From: Porticoccaceae bacterium
Lineage (GTDB): Bacteria; Pseudomonadota; Gammaproteobacteria; Pseudomonadales; Porticoccaceae
Direction of reading: 5' to 3'
Assembly: GCA_024639885.1 (NCBI GenBank)
Contig: JAHEGD010000039.1
Location: 1-56,253, forward strand
Length of the DNA stretch: 56,253 nt
Every line of letters begins with the position of its first letter. Within the stretch, counting starts at the first letter, position 1. Below, piece by piece: positions 1 through 8,328 of the stretch. The notes below the pieces were generated by a model. That model saw nothing but the letters and a program-made list of their open reading frames with translations, did no database searches and was not told where the DNA came from. Made by a program: the position numbers and the translations under genes.

Positions 1-1
1 G

Positions 2-1411
2 TCCAACCCGGTTCCAGAGATCATGCCCGAGGAGGCGATTGCCGTGCGCCCCGACGCGATCATCGCCACCGGCCGCTCGGACTATCCCAACCAAGTTAAC
101 AATGTGCTCTGCTTCCCGTTCATCTTCCGCGGCGCGCTCGACTGCGGCGCCTCGACCATCAACGAAGAGATGAAGATGGCAGCTGTGCGGGCGATTGCCG
201 GGCTGGCGATGAAAGAGACCTCTGACGTGGTCGCCGCTGCTTACGCCGATGAGCGTCTTAAGTTTGGCGCCGAGTACTTGATCCCCAAACCGTTCGACCC
301 GCGCCTGATTGAAGATGTGCCGGTGGCGGTGGTCCAGGCGGCGATGGAGAGCGGCGTAGCCACCCGGCCGATCGCCGATCTCGACGCCTACCGCCAGTCG
401 CTGCACGAGTTCGTCAACCAAGCGGGGCTGTTTATGCAGCCGACCATCGAGCGCGCCAAGCGCCGCGAGGGCACTATCGTTTACGCTGAAGGCGAGAACG
501 ACGACGTGCTGATCGCCGTGCAAGCGGTAATCGACGAGAACATCGCCAAGCCGATCCTGATCGGCCGCCGCGAGCGCATTGAGCAGAACGCCGACCGGCT
601 CGGCCTGCGTTTTGATCTGGACAGTGATGTCGAGGTGTTTGACCCGCGTTACGACGAGCGCCACGAAGCGTTTGCCGCCTTCTATCAGTCGGTGGTCGGT
701 CGCCACGGCGTCTCGGTGGCGGCAGCGCGCAAGGTGATGCGCACCGACAGCACCGCACTGGCCGCGGTGATGGTGGCGCGCGGCGACGCCGACGGTCTCA
801 TCTGTGGCAAGGTCGGCCGGTTCGACTTCCACCTCCGCGAGATCATGCACCTGCTCGGCGGCAAGAGTTCGCGCACGGTGACCTCGACAGCTATCTTGTT
901 GATGGATGACGGACCACTGTTTATCGCCGACACCGCACTCAATGTCGACCCGAGCGCTGAAGAGTTGGCGACCATCGCCGAAGACACCGTGGCACTGGTC
1001 GCCCGGTTTGGTATCGAGCCGAAGGTGGCACTGCTGTCACACTCCAACTTTGGCACATCGAGTGCCCCCTCGGCGCGCAAGATGCGCCACGCCTCGGAAC
1101 TGTTGCGCGATCGCCATCCCGAGCTGCAAGTCGACGGTGAGATGCACGTGTTGAGCGCGCTCAACCCAGCGCTGCGCGCGACTATTTACCCCGACGCCAA
1201 CCTCACCGGCCGCGCCAACGTGCTAGTGATGCCAAACTTGGATGCCGCCAATATCGCCATGGGGCTGATCCGCTCGATGACCGATGCGCTGCTGATCGGG
1301 CCGTTTATTCACGGCCTCGCCAAGCCTGCCCACATTGTTATACCGTCGGTGGGTGCGCGCGGTATCTTCAATATGACCGCAGCGACCGTGGCGGATTTGC
1401 CCAAGCGTTAA
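2..1411 (+). CDS. maeB: NADP-dependent malic enzyme, MaeB type (5' end missing)
   Basis: Oxidatively decarboxylates malate to pyruvate with NADP, supplying NADPH and pyruvate in the cytoplasm. The frame is already open at base 2, so 469 residues are visible and roughly the first 280-300 of a ~750-residue MaeB-type protein lie outside the window. Seen: the end of the nucleotide-binding malic domain (NPVPEI, then GRSDYPNQVNNVLCFP), then from about visible residue 145 a phosphotransacetylase-like domain (GKVGRFDFHL, NLTGRANVLVMPNLDAANI). In this family the fused domain is not a working transacetylase but is linked to allosteric control by acetyl-CoA. The internal ATG at 23 is not the real start. 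The gene runs towards rnt, with palindromic repeats filling the gap. Confidence 0.93.
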   Translation, partial: SNPVPEIMPEEAIAVRPDAIIATGRSDYPNQVNNVLCFPFIFRGALDCGASTINEEMKMAAVRAIAGLAMKETSDVVAAAYADERLKFGAEYLIPKPFDPRLIEDVPVAVVQAAMESGVATRPIADLDAYRQSLHEFVNQAGLFMQPTIERAKRREGTIVYAEGENDDVLIAVQAVIDENIAKPILIGRRERIEQNADRLGLRFDLDSDVEVFDPRYDERHEAFAAFYQSVVGRHGVSVAAARKVMRTDSTALAAVMVARGDADGLICGKVGRFDFHLREIMHLLGGKSSRTVTSTAILLMDDGPLFIADTALNVDPSAEELATIAEDTVALVARFGIEPKVALLSHSNFGTSSAPSARKMRHASELLRDRHPELQVDGEMHVLSALNPALRATIYPDANLTGRANVLVMPNLDAANIAMGLIRSMTDALLIGPFIHGLAKPAHIVIPSVGARGIFNMTAATVADLPKR

Positions 1412-1440
1412 GGCGACGGCGCGCAGTCCACCAAAAAATA

Positions 1441-1528
1441 TCATCCCGGACAGCGCGCAGCGCGTGATCCGGGATCTTGTTGGGGATGGCACACTCTAAA
1501 TTAAGATCCCGGCTTAAGGCCGGGATGA
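1441..1528. repeat. REP-like palindromic repeat, full copy 1
   Basis: Unit of two hairpins. Hairpin 1 pairs ATCCCGGA (1443-1450) with TCCGGGAT (1468-1475). Hairpin 2 pairs ATCCCGGC (1506-1513) with GCCGGGAT (1519-1526) around the loop TTAAG. The whole unit is also bounded by inverted ends, TCATCCCGG and CCGGGATGA. It sits 30 bases after the maeB stop. With the half copy at 1581 and the second full copy at 1650 it accounts for most of the gap 1412-1772, in which I see no gene. Hairpin 2 could act as a transcription barrier between the convergent genes, but no T-run follows it. Confidence 0.85.
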
Positions 1529-1580
1529 CGGTAGCGAGGGTGCCGGCGCTTGATACCCTGCGAGCAATGCGACCCTTTGA

Positions 1581-1608
1581 TTAAGATCCCGGCTCAAGGC
1601 CGGGACGA
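1581..1608. repeat. REP-like palindromic repeat, half copy
   Basis: Matches only the second hairpin of the full unit (compare 1501-1528): ATCCCGGC, loop TCAAG, GCCGGGAC. The DNA after it (1611-1649) resembles the DNA after hairpin 2 of copy 1 (1531-1571), both containing a GCGCTTGA-ACCCT pattern, so the block probably grew by tandem duplication of a piece larger than the hairpin. Confidence 0.75.
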
Positions 1609-1649
1609 CGGTGTTGAGAATAGCCGCGCTTGACACCCTTCAACAAACG

Positions 1650-1735
1650 TCATCCCGGACAGCGCGTAGCGCATGATCCGGGATCTTGTTGGGGATGGCA
1701 CACTCTAAATTAAGATCCCGGCTCAAGGCCTAGAT
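1650..1735. repeat. REP-like palindromic repeat, full copy 2
   Basis: Nearly identical to the copy at 1441, including the 30-base linker between the hairpins. Hairpin 1 arms are 1652-1659 and 1677-1684, and the two loop substitutions leave the stem intact. The right arm of hairpin 2 is damaged (GCCTAGAT instead of GCCGGGAT, 1728-1735), so the second stem is weakened. It ends 38 bases before the stop codon of rnt. Confidence 0.82.
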
Positions 1736-1772
1736 GAACTTAGCCAGGCTGACGGCTATATCCCCACTATCG

Positions 1773-2441
1773 TTACCCCAGCGCAGTGTCGCCACCCAGC
1801 GGCCAGCCGCCGAGGTCGCGCCAGCGGTTGACGATCAAGCAAAACAGATCGGCGGTCTTGACTGCGTCGTATTCGGCGCTGTGGGCGGCTTTGTTGTCGA
1901 ACTCGAGACCGGCGGCGATACAGGCGCGCGCCAGTACCGTCTGGCCGAAGGCGAGGCCGGCAAGGGTGGCGGTGTCGAAACAGCTGAAGGCGTGGAACGG
2001 TGCCCGTTTTATCTGTTGGCGGCTGACTGCGGCGTTGATAAAGCCGAGATCAAAGTGGGCGTTGTGGGCGACCATGGTGGCGCGGGTGCAGCCGTGGCGG
2101 CTGACCGCTTGGCGGATAGGTTGGAACAGCTCGCGCAGCGCCTGTGACTCTTCTAGTGCGTCGCGCTCTGGGTCGTCCAGATCGATACCGGTAAAGTCGA
2201 GCGCCGCCTGCTCGATGTTGGCGCCGGCGAACGGCTCGATGTGGCGGGTGATGACCTCGTCGACAAACAGTGTGCCGTCCTCATCCATGTCGAGCAGCAC
2301 CGCGGTCGCTTCGAGCAAGGCGTCGGTGCGGGCGTTAAAGCCGCCGGTCTCAACATCGACCACCACCGGCAGAAAGCCGCGAAAGCGTTCGGCCAGCAGT
2401 GTTTTTTCCCGACTGTCGATGCCCCCCGCGGGGGCGCTCAT
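1773..2441 (-). CDS. rnt: ribonuclease T
   Basis: DEDDh 3'-5' exoribonuclease that trims the CCA end of tRNA and 3' ends of other stable RNAs; works as a dimer in the cytoplasm. The 222 residues show the Exo I motif VVDVETGG, Exo II around NAHFDLGF and Exo [16 protein letters not shown], all in order, with the FDT-ATLAG segment typical of RNase T between them. The chosen ATG at 2441 overlaps the pyrC stop as ATGA; an upstream ATG at 2465 would add eight residues inside pyrC and lacks support. The pairing with pyrC implies co-transcription and translational coupling. Confidence 0.93.
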   Translation of the reverse strand: MSAPAGGIDSREKTLLAERFRGFLPVVVDVETGGFNARTDALLEATAVLLDMDEDGTLFVDEVITRHIEPFAGANIEQAALDFTGIDLDDPERDALEESQALRELFQPIRQAVSRHGCTRATMVAHNAHFDLGFINAAVSRQQIKRAPFHAFSCFDTATLAGLAFGQTVLARACIAAGLEFDNKAAHSAEYDAVKTADLFCLIVNRWRDLGGWPLGGDTALG

Positions 2442-3490
2442 CGGTAGCGCTCGTCGAGCTGCCAAGCGAGCGTAGCGCCGGCGCCGAGCGGGACAATCTC
2501 GCTGTCGACAAACGGCAAACTGTCGGGCAGCTGCCAGTCGCTGCGGTTCAAGGTTACCGTATCGGTGTTGCGCGGCAACCGGTAAAAATCGGCGCCAAAG
2601 TGGCTGGCGAAGCCCTCGAGCTGATCGAGCTTGCCGACCGATTCAAACGCCATTGCGTAGAGCTCGATAGCGGCGGGGTGGCTGAAGCAGCCGGCGCAGC
2701 CGCAGCTAGACTCTTTGGCGTCGCGCGGGTGCGGTGCTGAGTCGGTGCCGAGAAAGAATCGGCCACTGCCGCTGGTGGCAGCGGCCAACAGAGCCTGCTG
2801 GTGAATATTGCGCTTGAGTATCGGCAGGCAGAACAGGTGTGGGCGAATACCGCCGACCAGCATATCGTTGCGGTTGTAGAGCAGGTGCTGGGGGGTGATA
2901 GTGGCGGCGACATTGTTGCCGGCAGCTGCGACAAACTCGGCCCCTTCGCGGGTGGTGATGTGCTCGAGAATCACCCGCAGGTCGGGAAAATTGTCGACCA
3001 TTGGTGTCAGGTGGCGTTCGATAAAGGTCGCCTCGCGGTCAAAGATATCGATACTGTGCTCGGTCACTTCACCGTGCAGCTGCAGTACCAGCCCAGTCTC
3101 TTGCATCGCCGCCAGCACGCGGTCAATTTTGGCCAGCGAGGTGACGCCGGAGTCGGAGTTGGTCGTGGCGCCGGCCGGGTAGTACTTGGCGCCGGCAATG
3201 TGCTCACAGGCGGCGGCCCGTTCGATCTCGTCGGGGCTGGTGTTATCGGTCAGGTAGAGCACCATCAGTGGCTGCCACTGCGAGCCGGCCGGTCGCGCCG
3301 CCAAGATCCGCTCGCGGTAGGCGAGCGCCTCGGCGACGGTGGTGACCGGCGGAGTTAGGTTGGGCATAACGATGCCGCGGCCAAAGCCGCGCCCGGCGGC
3401 GGCCACGGTGGTCTGCAGCGCGGCGCCGTCGCGCAGGTGCAGGTGCCAGTCATCGGGGCGGGTGATCTGTAGGGTCTGGGCGTCCAGCAT
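2438..3490 (-). CDS. pyrC: dihydroorotase
   Basis: Zinc amidohydrolase of pyrimidine synthesis, interconverting carbamoyl aspartate and dihydroorotate. The 350 residues match the class II (E. coli PyrC) length. Seen: metal ligands HLHLRDG near the N terminus, the lysine of GAKYYPAG that is carbamylated in this family, LHGEVTE, LEHITT and the late TDSAPH aspartate motif. It reads away from argG across a 199-base gap and is followed by rnt with a 4-base overlap. No attenuator or operator is obvious in its leader. Confidence 0.96.
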   Translation of the reverse strand: MLDAQTLQITRPDDWHLHLRDGAALQTTVAAAGRGFGRGIVMPNLTPPVTTVAEALAYRERILAARPAGSQWQPLMVLYLTDNTSPDEIERAAACEHIAGAKYYPAGATTNSDSGVTSLAKIDRVLAAMQETGLVLQLHGEVTEHSIDIFDREATFIERHLTPMVDNFPDLRVILEHITTREGAEFVAAAGNNVAATITPQHLLYNRNDMLVGGIRPHLFCLPILKRNIHQQALLAAATSGSGRFFLGTDSAPHPRDAKESSCGCAGCFSHPAAIELYAMAFESVGKLDQLEGFASHFGADFYRLPRNTDTVTLNRSDWQLPDSLPFVDSEIVPLGAGATLAWQLDERYR

Positions 3491-3689
3491 GGGTCGTGCC
3501 TTGTGGGTAAAAGTCAGCGGCTATGCTACCGCAAAGGCCGGCCTCAAAACAGGGATCGGCGGTCGCTGCGGGCTGCTTGGCAAAAAAAATGGTGGCCGCC
3601 AACCGCTGGCCCGTGCGCGGTCGCTGGCGATCGGTTAAAATGATCGGCTATCGAGCGCGCAACCGGCGCGGGTCATGTAAGGAGCGAAA

Positions 3690-4904
3690 GTGTCGTCTAT
3701 CAATAAAGTAGTGCTCGCCTATTCGGGCGGTTTGGATACCTCGGTGATTGTCCGCTGGTTGCAGGAGACCTACGGCTGTGAGGTGGTCACCTTCACCGCC
3801 GATATCGGCCAGGGCGAGGAGGTCGAACCGGCTCGCGCCAAAGCCGAGGCGCTCGGCGTCAAAGAGATCTACATCGACGACCTGCGCGAAGAGTACGCGC
3901 GCGACTACGTTTTTCCGATGTTCCGCGCCAACACTATCTATGAGGGCGAGTACCTGCTCGGCACCTCGATCGCGCGGCCGCTGATCGCCAAGCGGTTGAT
4001 CGAGATCGCCAACGAGACCGGTGCCGACGCCATCAGCCACGGCGCGACCGGCAAGGGCAACGATCAGGTCCGGTTTGAACTCGGCGCTTATGCGCTCAAG
4101 CCGGGTGTGCAGGTGATTGCGCCGTGGCGCGAGTGGGATCTCAACTCGCGCGACAAGCTGATGGAGTACTGCGCCACCCACAATATCGCGGTCGAACAGA
4201 AGCGCGGTACCAAGTCGCCCTATTCGATGGACGCCAACCTACTGCATATCTCCTACGAGGGCGCCAATCTCGAAGACCCCTGGTCGGAGCCGGAAGAGGA
4301 GATGTGGCGCTGGACGGTGGCCCCCGAGGCGGCGCCCGATGTCCCTACTTATCTAGAGCTGACCTACCTGCACGGTGACATTGTCGCCATCGACGGCGTG
4401 GCAATGAGCCCGGCGACCGTGATCGAGCACCTCAACAAGGTCGCCGGCGCCAACGGGGTCGGCCGGTTGGATATTGTCGAGAACCGCTATGTCGGCATGA
4501 AGTCGCGCGGCTGCTACGAAACCCCGGCCGGTACCGTGATGCTGCGCGCCCACCGCGCGATCGAATCGCTGACCCTCGACCGCGAAGTGGCCCACCTCAA
4601 AGACGAGCTGATGCCGCGCTACGCGTCGCTGATCTACAACGGCTACTGGTGGTCGCCGGAGCGCCAGATGCTCCAGCAGTCGATCGACTTCAGCCAGCGC
4701 GAGGTCAACGGCGAGGTGCGGGTTAAGCTGTATAAAGGTAATGTCACGGTGGTGGGTCGGCGCTCGGCAGAGTCGCTGTTCGACGAAAAGATCGCCACCT
4801 TCGACGAAGATCAGGGGGCCTACAACCAGGCCGACGCCGAGGGCTTTATCAAGCTCAACGCACTGCGCTTGCGGATTGCCGCTAATCGCGGCCGCAGCTT
4901 CTAA
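3690..4904 (+). CDS. argG: argininosuccinate synthase
   Basis: ATP-dependent ligase joining citrulline and aspartate, the penultimate step of arginine synthesis. The 404 residues are the usual length of the bacterial type-I enzyme. The N-terminal PP-loop [11 protein letters not shown] binds ATP; the segments [14 protein letters not shown] and [17 protein letters not shown]-type (here [16 protein letters not shown]) bind citrulline and aspartate. The start is GTG at 3690, eight or so bases after the strong Shine-Dalgarno TAAGGAG (3678-3684). TAAAAT at 3636-3641 may be a -10 element, but no convincing -35 lies in front of it. A weak hairpin terminator follows the stop. Confidence 0.96.
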   Translation: MSSINKVVLAYSGGLDTSVIVRWLQETYGCEVVTFTADIGQGEEVEPARAKAEALGVKEIYIDDLREEYARDYVFPMFRANTIYEGEYLLGTSIARPLIAKRLIEIANETGADAISHGATGKGNDQVRFELGAYALKPGVQVIAPWREWDLNSRDKLMEYCATHNIAVEQKRGTKSPYSMDANLLHISYEGANLEDPWSEPEEEMWRWTVAPEAAPDVPTYLELTYLHGDIVAIDGVAMSPATVIEHLNKVAGANGVGRLDIVENRYVGMKSRGCYETPAGTVMLRAHRAIESLTLDREVAHLKDELMPRYASLIYNGYWWSPERQMLQQSIDFSQREVNGEVRVKLYKGNVTVVGRRSAESLFDEKIATFDEDQGAYNQADAEGFIKLNALRLRIAANRGRSF

Positions 4905-4931
4905 GCGGCGGCGCAGAGCATAAACGACCAG

Positions 4932-4959
4932 CACGCCGGGCCCAACGCTCGGCGTGTTT
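4932..4959 (+). terminator. probable terminator of argG
   Basis: Inverted repeat CACGCCG (4932-4938) and CGGCGTG (4950-4956) with an 11-base GC-rich loop, followed only by TTT. The T-run is short, so termination may be partial. Its right side touches the first base of the FNR box at 4958, so the end of argG and the ccoN promoter are packed together. Confidence 0.5.
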
Positions 4960-4999
4960 GATTCAGGTCAAGACATCGGGGGCGGTCTGCCCCGATAAT
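4958..4999 (+). promoter_or_regulatory. FNR/Anr-activated promoter of ccoNOQP
   Basis: FNR/Anr-type site TTGAT-TCAG-GTCAA at 4958-4971, centred on 4964.5, and a -10 hexamer GATAAT at 4994-4999. If transcription starts near 5006, the site is centred at -41.5, the standard class II activator position, where the activator replaces the -35 element. cbb3 oxidases are commonly induced at low oxygen by FNR-family regulators, so location, spacing and target all agree. The regulator gene itself is not in the window. Confidence 0.85.
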
Positions 5000-5104
5000 A
5001 TGGCCCAATAGGGTGTCGCTGTTGTTGGCGGCGCGCTGCTGTCCGCCGCCCCGTGCGGCACACCGTCACCCCGCCGCTGGGTCGACAATCAATAGGAAAA
5101 GAGC

Positions 5105-6538
5105 ATGAGTGACCACACACCCGCCACCGCGCTGCCCGAGTACAACACCAAAATTGTTAAACAGTTTGCCATCACCACAGTAATGTGGGGGATTGTCGGC
5201 ATGCTGGTGGGGGTGATTATTGCCGCCCAGCTGGTCTGGCCCGAGCTCAACTTCGGCCCCTACCTGCACTTTGGCCGGCTGCGGCCGCTGCACACCAACG
5301 CGGTGATCTTTGCCTTCGGCGGCTCGGCGCTATTTGCCGCCAGCTACCATGTCGTGCAGCGCACCTGCCAGGCGCCGTTAATCTCAGACAAGCTCGCCGC
5401 CTTCACCTTCTGGGGCTGGCAGCTGGTGATTGTCGCCGCCGCCATTACCCTGCCGATGGGGCTGACCACCACCAAAGAGTACGCCGAGCTGGAGTGGCCG
5501 ATCGACATCCTCATCGCAGTGGTCTGGGTCGTCTATGCGATCGTATTCTTCGGCACCATCATGAAGCGCCGCGCCAAACACATCTATGTCGCCAACTGGT
5601 TCTTCGGCGCGTTTATTCTCGCCGTGGCGATGCTGCATATCGTCAACAGCTTGGCGGTGCCGGTCAGCTGGACCAAGTCCTACTCTATCTACCCCGGTGC
5701 TATCGACGCGATGGTGCAGTGGTGGTACGGCCACAACGCGGTTGGCTTCTTCTTGACCGCCGGCTTCCTGGGCATGATGTACTACTTTGTGCCCAAGCAG
5801 GCCGAGCGGCCGGTCTACTCCTACCGGCTGTCGATCGTCCACTTCTGGGCACTGATCGCCATCTACATCTGGGCCGGCCCCCACCACCTGCACTACTCGG
5901 CACTGCCCAACTGGGCGCAGAGCCTCGGTATGGTGATGTCGCTGGTGCTGCTGGCACCCTCTTGGGGCGGCATGATCAACGGTGTGATGACGCTCTCCGG
6001 CGCCTGGCACAAGCTGCGCACCGACCCGACCCTGCGCTTCTTGGTGGTGTCGCTGTCGTTCTACGGCATGTCGACCTTTGAGGGGCCGATGATGGCGATC
6101 AAAACTGTCAATGCGTTGTCGCACAACACCGATTGGACCATCGGTCACGTTCACTCCGGTGCGCTCGGCTGGGTGGCGATGATCTCGATTGGCTCGATGT
6201 ACCACCTGATCCCGCGGCTGTGGGGCAAGCAGCAGATGTACAGCGAGAACCTGATCAACATCCACTTCTGGATGTCGACCATCGGCACCGTGCTCTACAT
6301 CGCCTCGATGTGGGTCAACGGCATCGCCCAGGGTTTAATGTGGCGCGCCTTCAACGCCGACGGCACGCTCACCTACAGCTTTGCCGAGGCGGTTGAAGCC
6401 AGCTACCCCGGTTACTTTGTGCGCTTTGTCGGTGGCTTTATCTTCTTTGCGGGCATGCTGTTGATGGCCTACAACGTCTACATGACGGTCGGCCGCGACA
6501 AGGCCACCGCCACCGCCAGCCCCGCCGCAGCGGTCTGA
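5105..6538 (+). CDS. ccoN: cbb3-type cytochrome c oxidase subunit I
   Basis: Catalytic, many-helix inner-membrane subunit carrying low-spin heme b and the heme b3-CuB oxygen-reducing centre of the high-affinity oxidase. The 477 residues are the normal length. Histidine motifs seen: [14 protein letters not shown], the CuB region with [12 protein letters not shown], and [13 protein letters not shown] near the C-terminal third, followed by [11 protein letters not shown]. It starts at ATG 5105 behind AGGAAAAGAG and is the first gene of ccoNOQP, 13 bases ahead of ccoO. The leader runs about 100 bases from the FNR-controlled start. Confidence 0.97.
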   Translation: MSDHTPATALPEYNTKIVKQFAITTVMWGIVGMLVGVIIAAQLVWPELNFGPYLHFGRLRPLHTNAVIFAFGGSALFAASYHVVQRTCQAPLISDKLAAFTFWGWQLVIVAAAITLPMGLTTTKEYAELEWPIDILIAVVWVVYAIVFFGTIMKRRAKHIYVANWFFGAFILAVAMLHIVNSLAVPVSWTKSYSIYPGAIDAMVQWWYGHNAVGFFLTAGFLGMMYYFVPKQAERPVYSYRLSIVHFWALIAIYIWAGPHHLHYSALPNWAQSLGMVMSLVLLAPSWGGMINGVMTLSGAWHKLRTDPTLRFLVVSLSFYGMSTFEGPMMAIKTVNALSHNTDWTIGHVHSGALGWVAMISIGSMYHLIPRLWGKQQMYSENLINIHFWMSTIGTVLYIASMWVNGIAQGLMWRAFNADGTLTYSFAEAVEASYPGYFVRFVGGFIFFAGMLLMAYNVYMTVGRDKATATASPAAAV

Positions 6539-6551
6539 GGAGTTATTAGAG

Positions 6552-7166
6552 ATGCCCAACAAACACGCCATTATTGAGAAAAACATCGGCCTGATGATTG
6601 TGCTGATTGTGGTCGCGATGAGCTTTGGCGGCCTCGCCCAAATTGTACCGCTGTTCTTTACCGGCGAAACCACCGAGCCGATCGCCGGCCTCAAGCCGCT
6701 GCCGGCGGTTGAGCTGGAGGGGCGCGATATCTATATCCGCGAGGGCTGCCACGTCTGTCACACCCAGATGGTGCGCCCACTGCGCGCCGAGACCGAGCGC
6801 TACGGCCACTACTCGGTCGCCGGTGAGTCAGTCTACGAGCACCCGTTCCTGTGGGGCTCCAAACGCACCGGCCCCGATCTGGCCCGGGTCGGTGGTCGCT
6901 ACAGCGACGACTGGCACCGCGCCCACCTCTACGACCCGCGCTCGGTGGTTCCCGAATCCAACATGCCGGCCTTCCCGTGGCTGTTTGAGAACCGAGTCGA
7001 CGGCAGCAAGACCGCCGCCAAAATGATCGGGCTGCGCAAAGTTGGCGTCCCCTACACCGATGAGCAGATCGCCTCGGCGCAGGCGGATGTCGAGGGCGTC
7101 AGCGAGATCGACGCACTGCTCGCCTACCTCCAGCAGCTCGGTACGCTGCTGCAGCGCAAGCGGTGA
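6552..7166 (+). CDS. ccoO: cbb3-type cytochrome c oxidase subunit II (monoheme c)
   Basis: Membrane-anchored monoheme cytochrome c that passes electrons to CcoN. The 204 residues begin with one transmembrane helix (about residues 11-32), followed by a periplasmic domain with a single CHVCH heme site and a later methionine ligand region ([10 protein letters not shown]). A good Shine-Dalgarno (GAGGAG) precedes the ATG at 6552. The stop overlaps a possible GTG start for ccoQ. Confidence 0.96.
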   Translation: MPNKHAIIEKNIGLMIVLIVVAMSFGGLAQIVPLFFTGETTEPIAGLKPLPAVELEGRDIYIREGCHVCHTQMVRPLRAETERYGHYSVAGESVYEHPFLWGSKRTGPDLARVGGRYSDDWHRAHLYDPRSVVPESNMPAFPWLFENRVDGSKTAAKMIGLRKVGVPYTDEQIASAQADVEGVSEIDALLAYLQQLGTLLQRKR

Positions 7167-7171
7167 TCGCG

Positions 7172-7360
7172 ATGGACAGTGGAACCTTGCAAGGGCTGAG
7201 CACCGTGGTGGCGTTTATCGCTTTTATCGGCGTCACCGCGTGGGCCTACAGTAAAAGTAACAAACAAGCATTTGATGAGGCAGCGCAACTGCCGTTTGCC
7301 GACGAGCCCGGCGCGCAGCCGCCGGCACAACAGACGACCGATGGGCGGGAACAGTCATGA
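7172..7360 (+). CDS. ccoQ: cbb3-type oxidase small subunit CcoQ
   Basis: Small single-helix subunit that stabilises the cbb3 complex. From ATG 7172 it has 62 residues: helix at about 8-26 (TVVAFIAFIGVTAWAYS), then a short hydrophilic, proline- and glutamine-rich tail, as usual for CcoQ. A GTG at 7163 overlapping the ccoO stop would add three residues; I prefer the ATG, although neither has a strong ribosome site. The last four bases overlap the start of ccoP. Confidence 0.87.
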   Translation: MDSGTLQGLSTVVAFIAFIGVTAWAYSKSNKQAFDEAAQLPFADEPGAQPPAQQTTDGREQS

Positions 7361-8277
7361 GCACATTCTGGAGTTGGTGGATTATTGTCATCACCGTAGT
7401 GACGCTGCTCGGCAGCCTGTGGCTGCTGGTGGCCAACCGCAAGACCACCATCAGCGGCCAACCCGGCGCCGATGGCGAGGCGCCGACCACCGGTCACAGT
7501 TACGACGGCATCGAAGAGTACGACAACCCGCTGCCGGCCTGGTGGTTCTGGAAATTTGTCGGCACGGTGGTGTTTGCCGCCGTCTACCTAGCGCTCTACC
7601 CCGGGCTTGGCAGCTATCAGGGGCTGCTCGGCTGGACCCAAGAGAACCAGTGGGAGGAGTCGGTCGCCGCCGCTGATGCCAAGATGGACGCCCAGTACGC
7701 CGAGTACGCCAGCCGCACCATCGACGACCTCGCCGGTGATCCGGCCGCCAAACGGATGGGCCGCCGTCTCTACAACAACAACTGCTCGGTCTGCCACGGT
7801 GTTGGCGGCAGTGGCGCCAACGGCTTCCCCAACCTAGCTGACAACGACTGGCTCTACGGCGGCCATCCGGAGGCGATTCAGGCCACCCTCAATGGCGGTC
7901 GCCAAGGGGTGATGCCGGCTTGGGGTGCGGCACTGGGTGACGACGGCGTGGTCAATGTCACCGAGTATGTGTTGAGCCTCTCTGACGAGCCGCACAATGC
8001 CGCCCAAGCGGCCGCCGGCAGCGAGCAGTTCGCTATGTTTTGTGCCAGCTGCCATATGCCTGATGGCAGCGGCATGCAGGCGCTCGGCGCCCCCAATCTG
8101 ACCGACACTATCTGGCTCTACCGGCAGGCCGATTTGACCTTGGCCGAGAATATTCGCGCCACTCTGCGTCAGGGTCGCAACGGCATCATGCCGAGCCAGA
8201 GCGACAAACTGCGCCCAGAAAAGATCCACTTGATCGCCGCCTACGTCTACGGCTTGTCGCAGACCGGCACCCGCTAA
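7357..8277 (+). CDS. ccoP: cbb3-type cytochrome c oxidase subunit III (diheme c)
   Basis: Diheme cytochrome c subunit that accepts electrons from soluble cytochrome c. The 306 residues contain an N-terminal helix (about 5-25), the conserved YDGIEEYDNPLPAWW segment, a second helix (about 64-84), and two periplasmic cytochrome domains with CSVCH and CASCH heme sites. ATG overlaps the ccoQ stop (ATGA). A strong hairpin at 8287-8312 separates this gene from ccoG. Confidence 0.96.
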   Translation: MSTFWSWWIIVITVVTLLGSLWLLVANRKTTISGQPGADGEAPTTGHSYDGIEEYDNPLPAWWFWKFVGTVVFAAVYLALYPGLGSYQGLLGWTQENQWEESVAAADAKMDAQYAEYASRTIDDLAGDPAAKRMGRRLYNNNCSVCHGVGGSGANGFPNLADNDWLYGGHPEAIQATLNGGRQGVMPAWGAALGDDGVVNVTEYVLSLSDEPHNAAQAAAGSEQFAMFCASCHMPDGSGMQALGAPNLTDTIWLYRQADLTLAENIRATLRQGRNGIMPSQSDKLRPEKIHLIAAYVYGLSQTGTR

Positions 8278-8286
8278 CGGTTAGCC

Positions 8287-8312
8287 GCCGCCGGCAGTCT
8301 GCTGCCGGTGGC
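8287..8312 (+). other. stem-loop between ccoP and ccoG
   Basis: Eleven-base arms GCCGCCGGCAG (8287-8297) and CTGCCGGTGGC (8302-8312) around the loop TCTG, with one G-T wobble. There is no T-run after it, so it is more likely an RNA-stabilising or processing hairpin than a full terminator. It would protect the 3' end of the abundant ccoNOQP message relative to the assembly genes downstream. Confidence 0.6.
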
Positions 8313-8328
8313 TCTCACAGGAGCTCCC

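Noticed and set aside
3582-3590. Run of A in the pyrC-argG gap as a terminator or T-tract
   Set aside because: The two genes diverge, so no terminator is needed there, and no stem precedes the tract on either strand.
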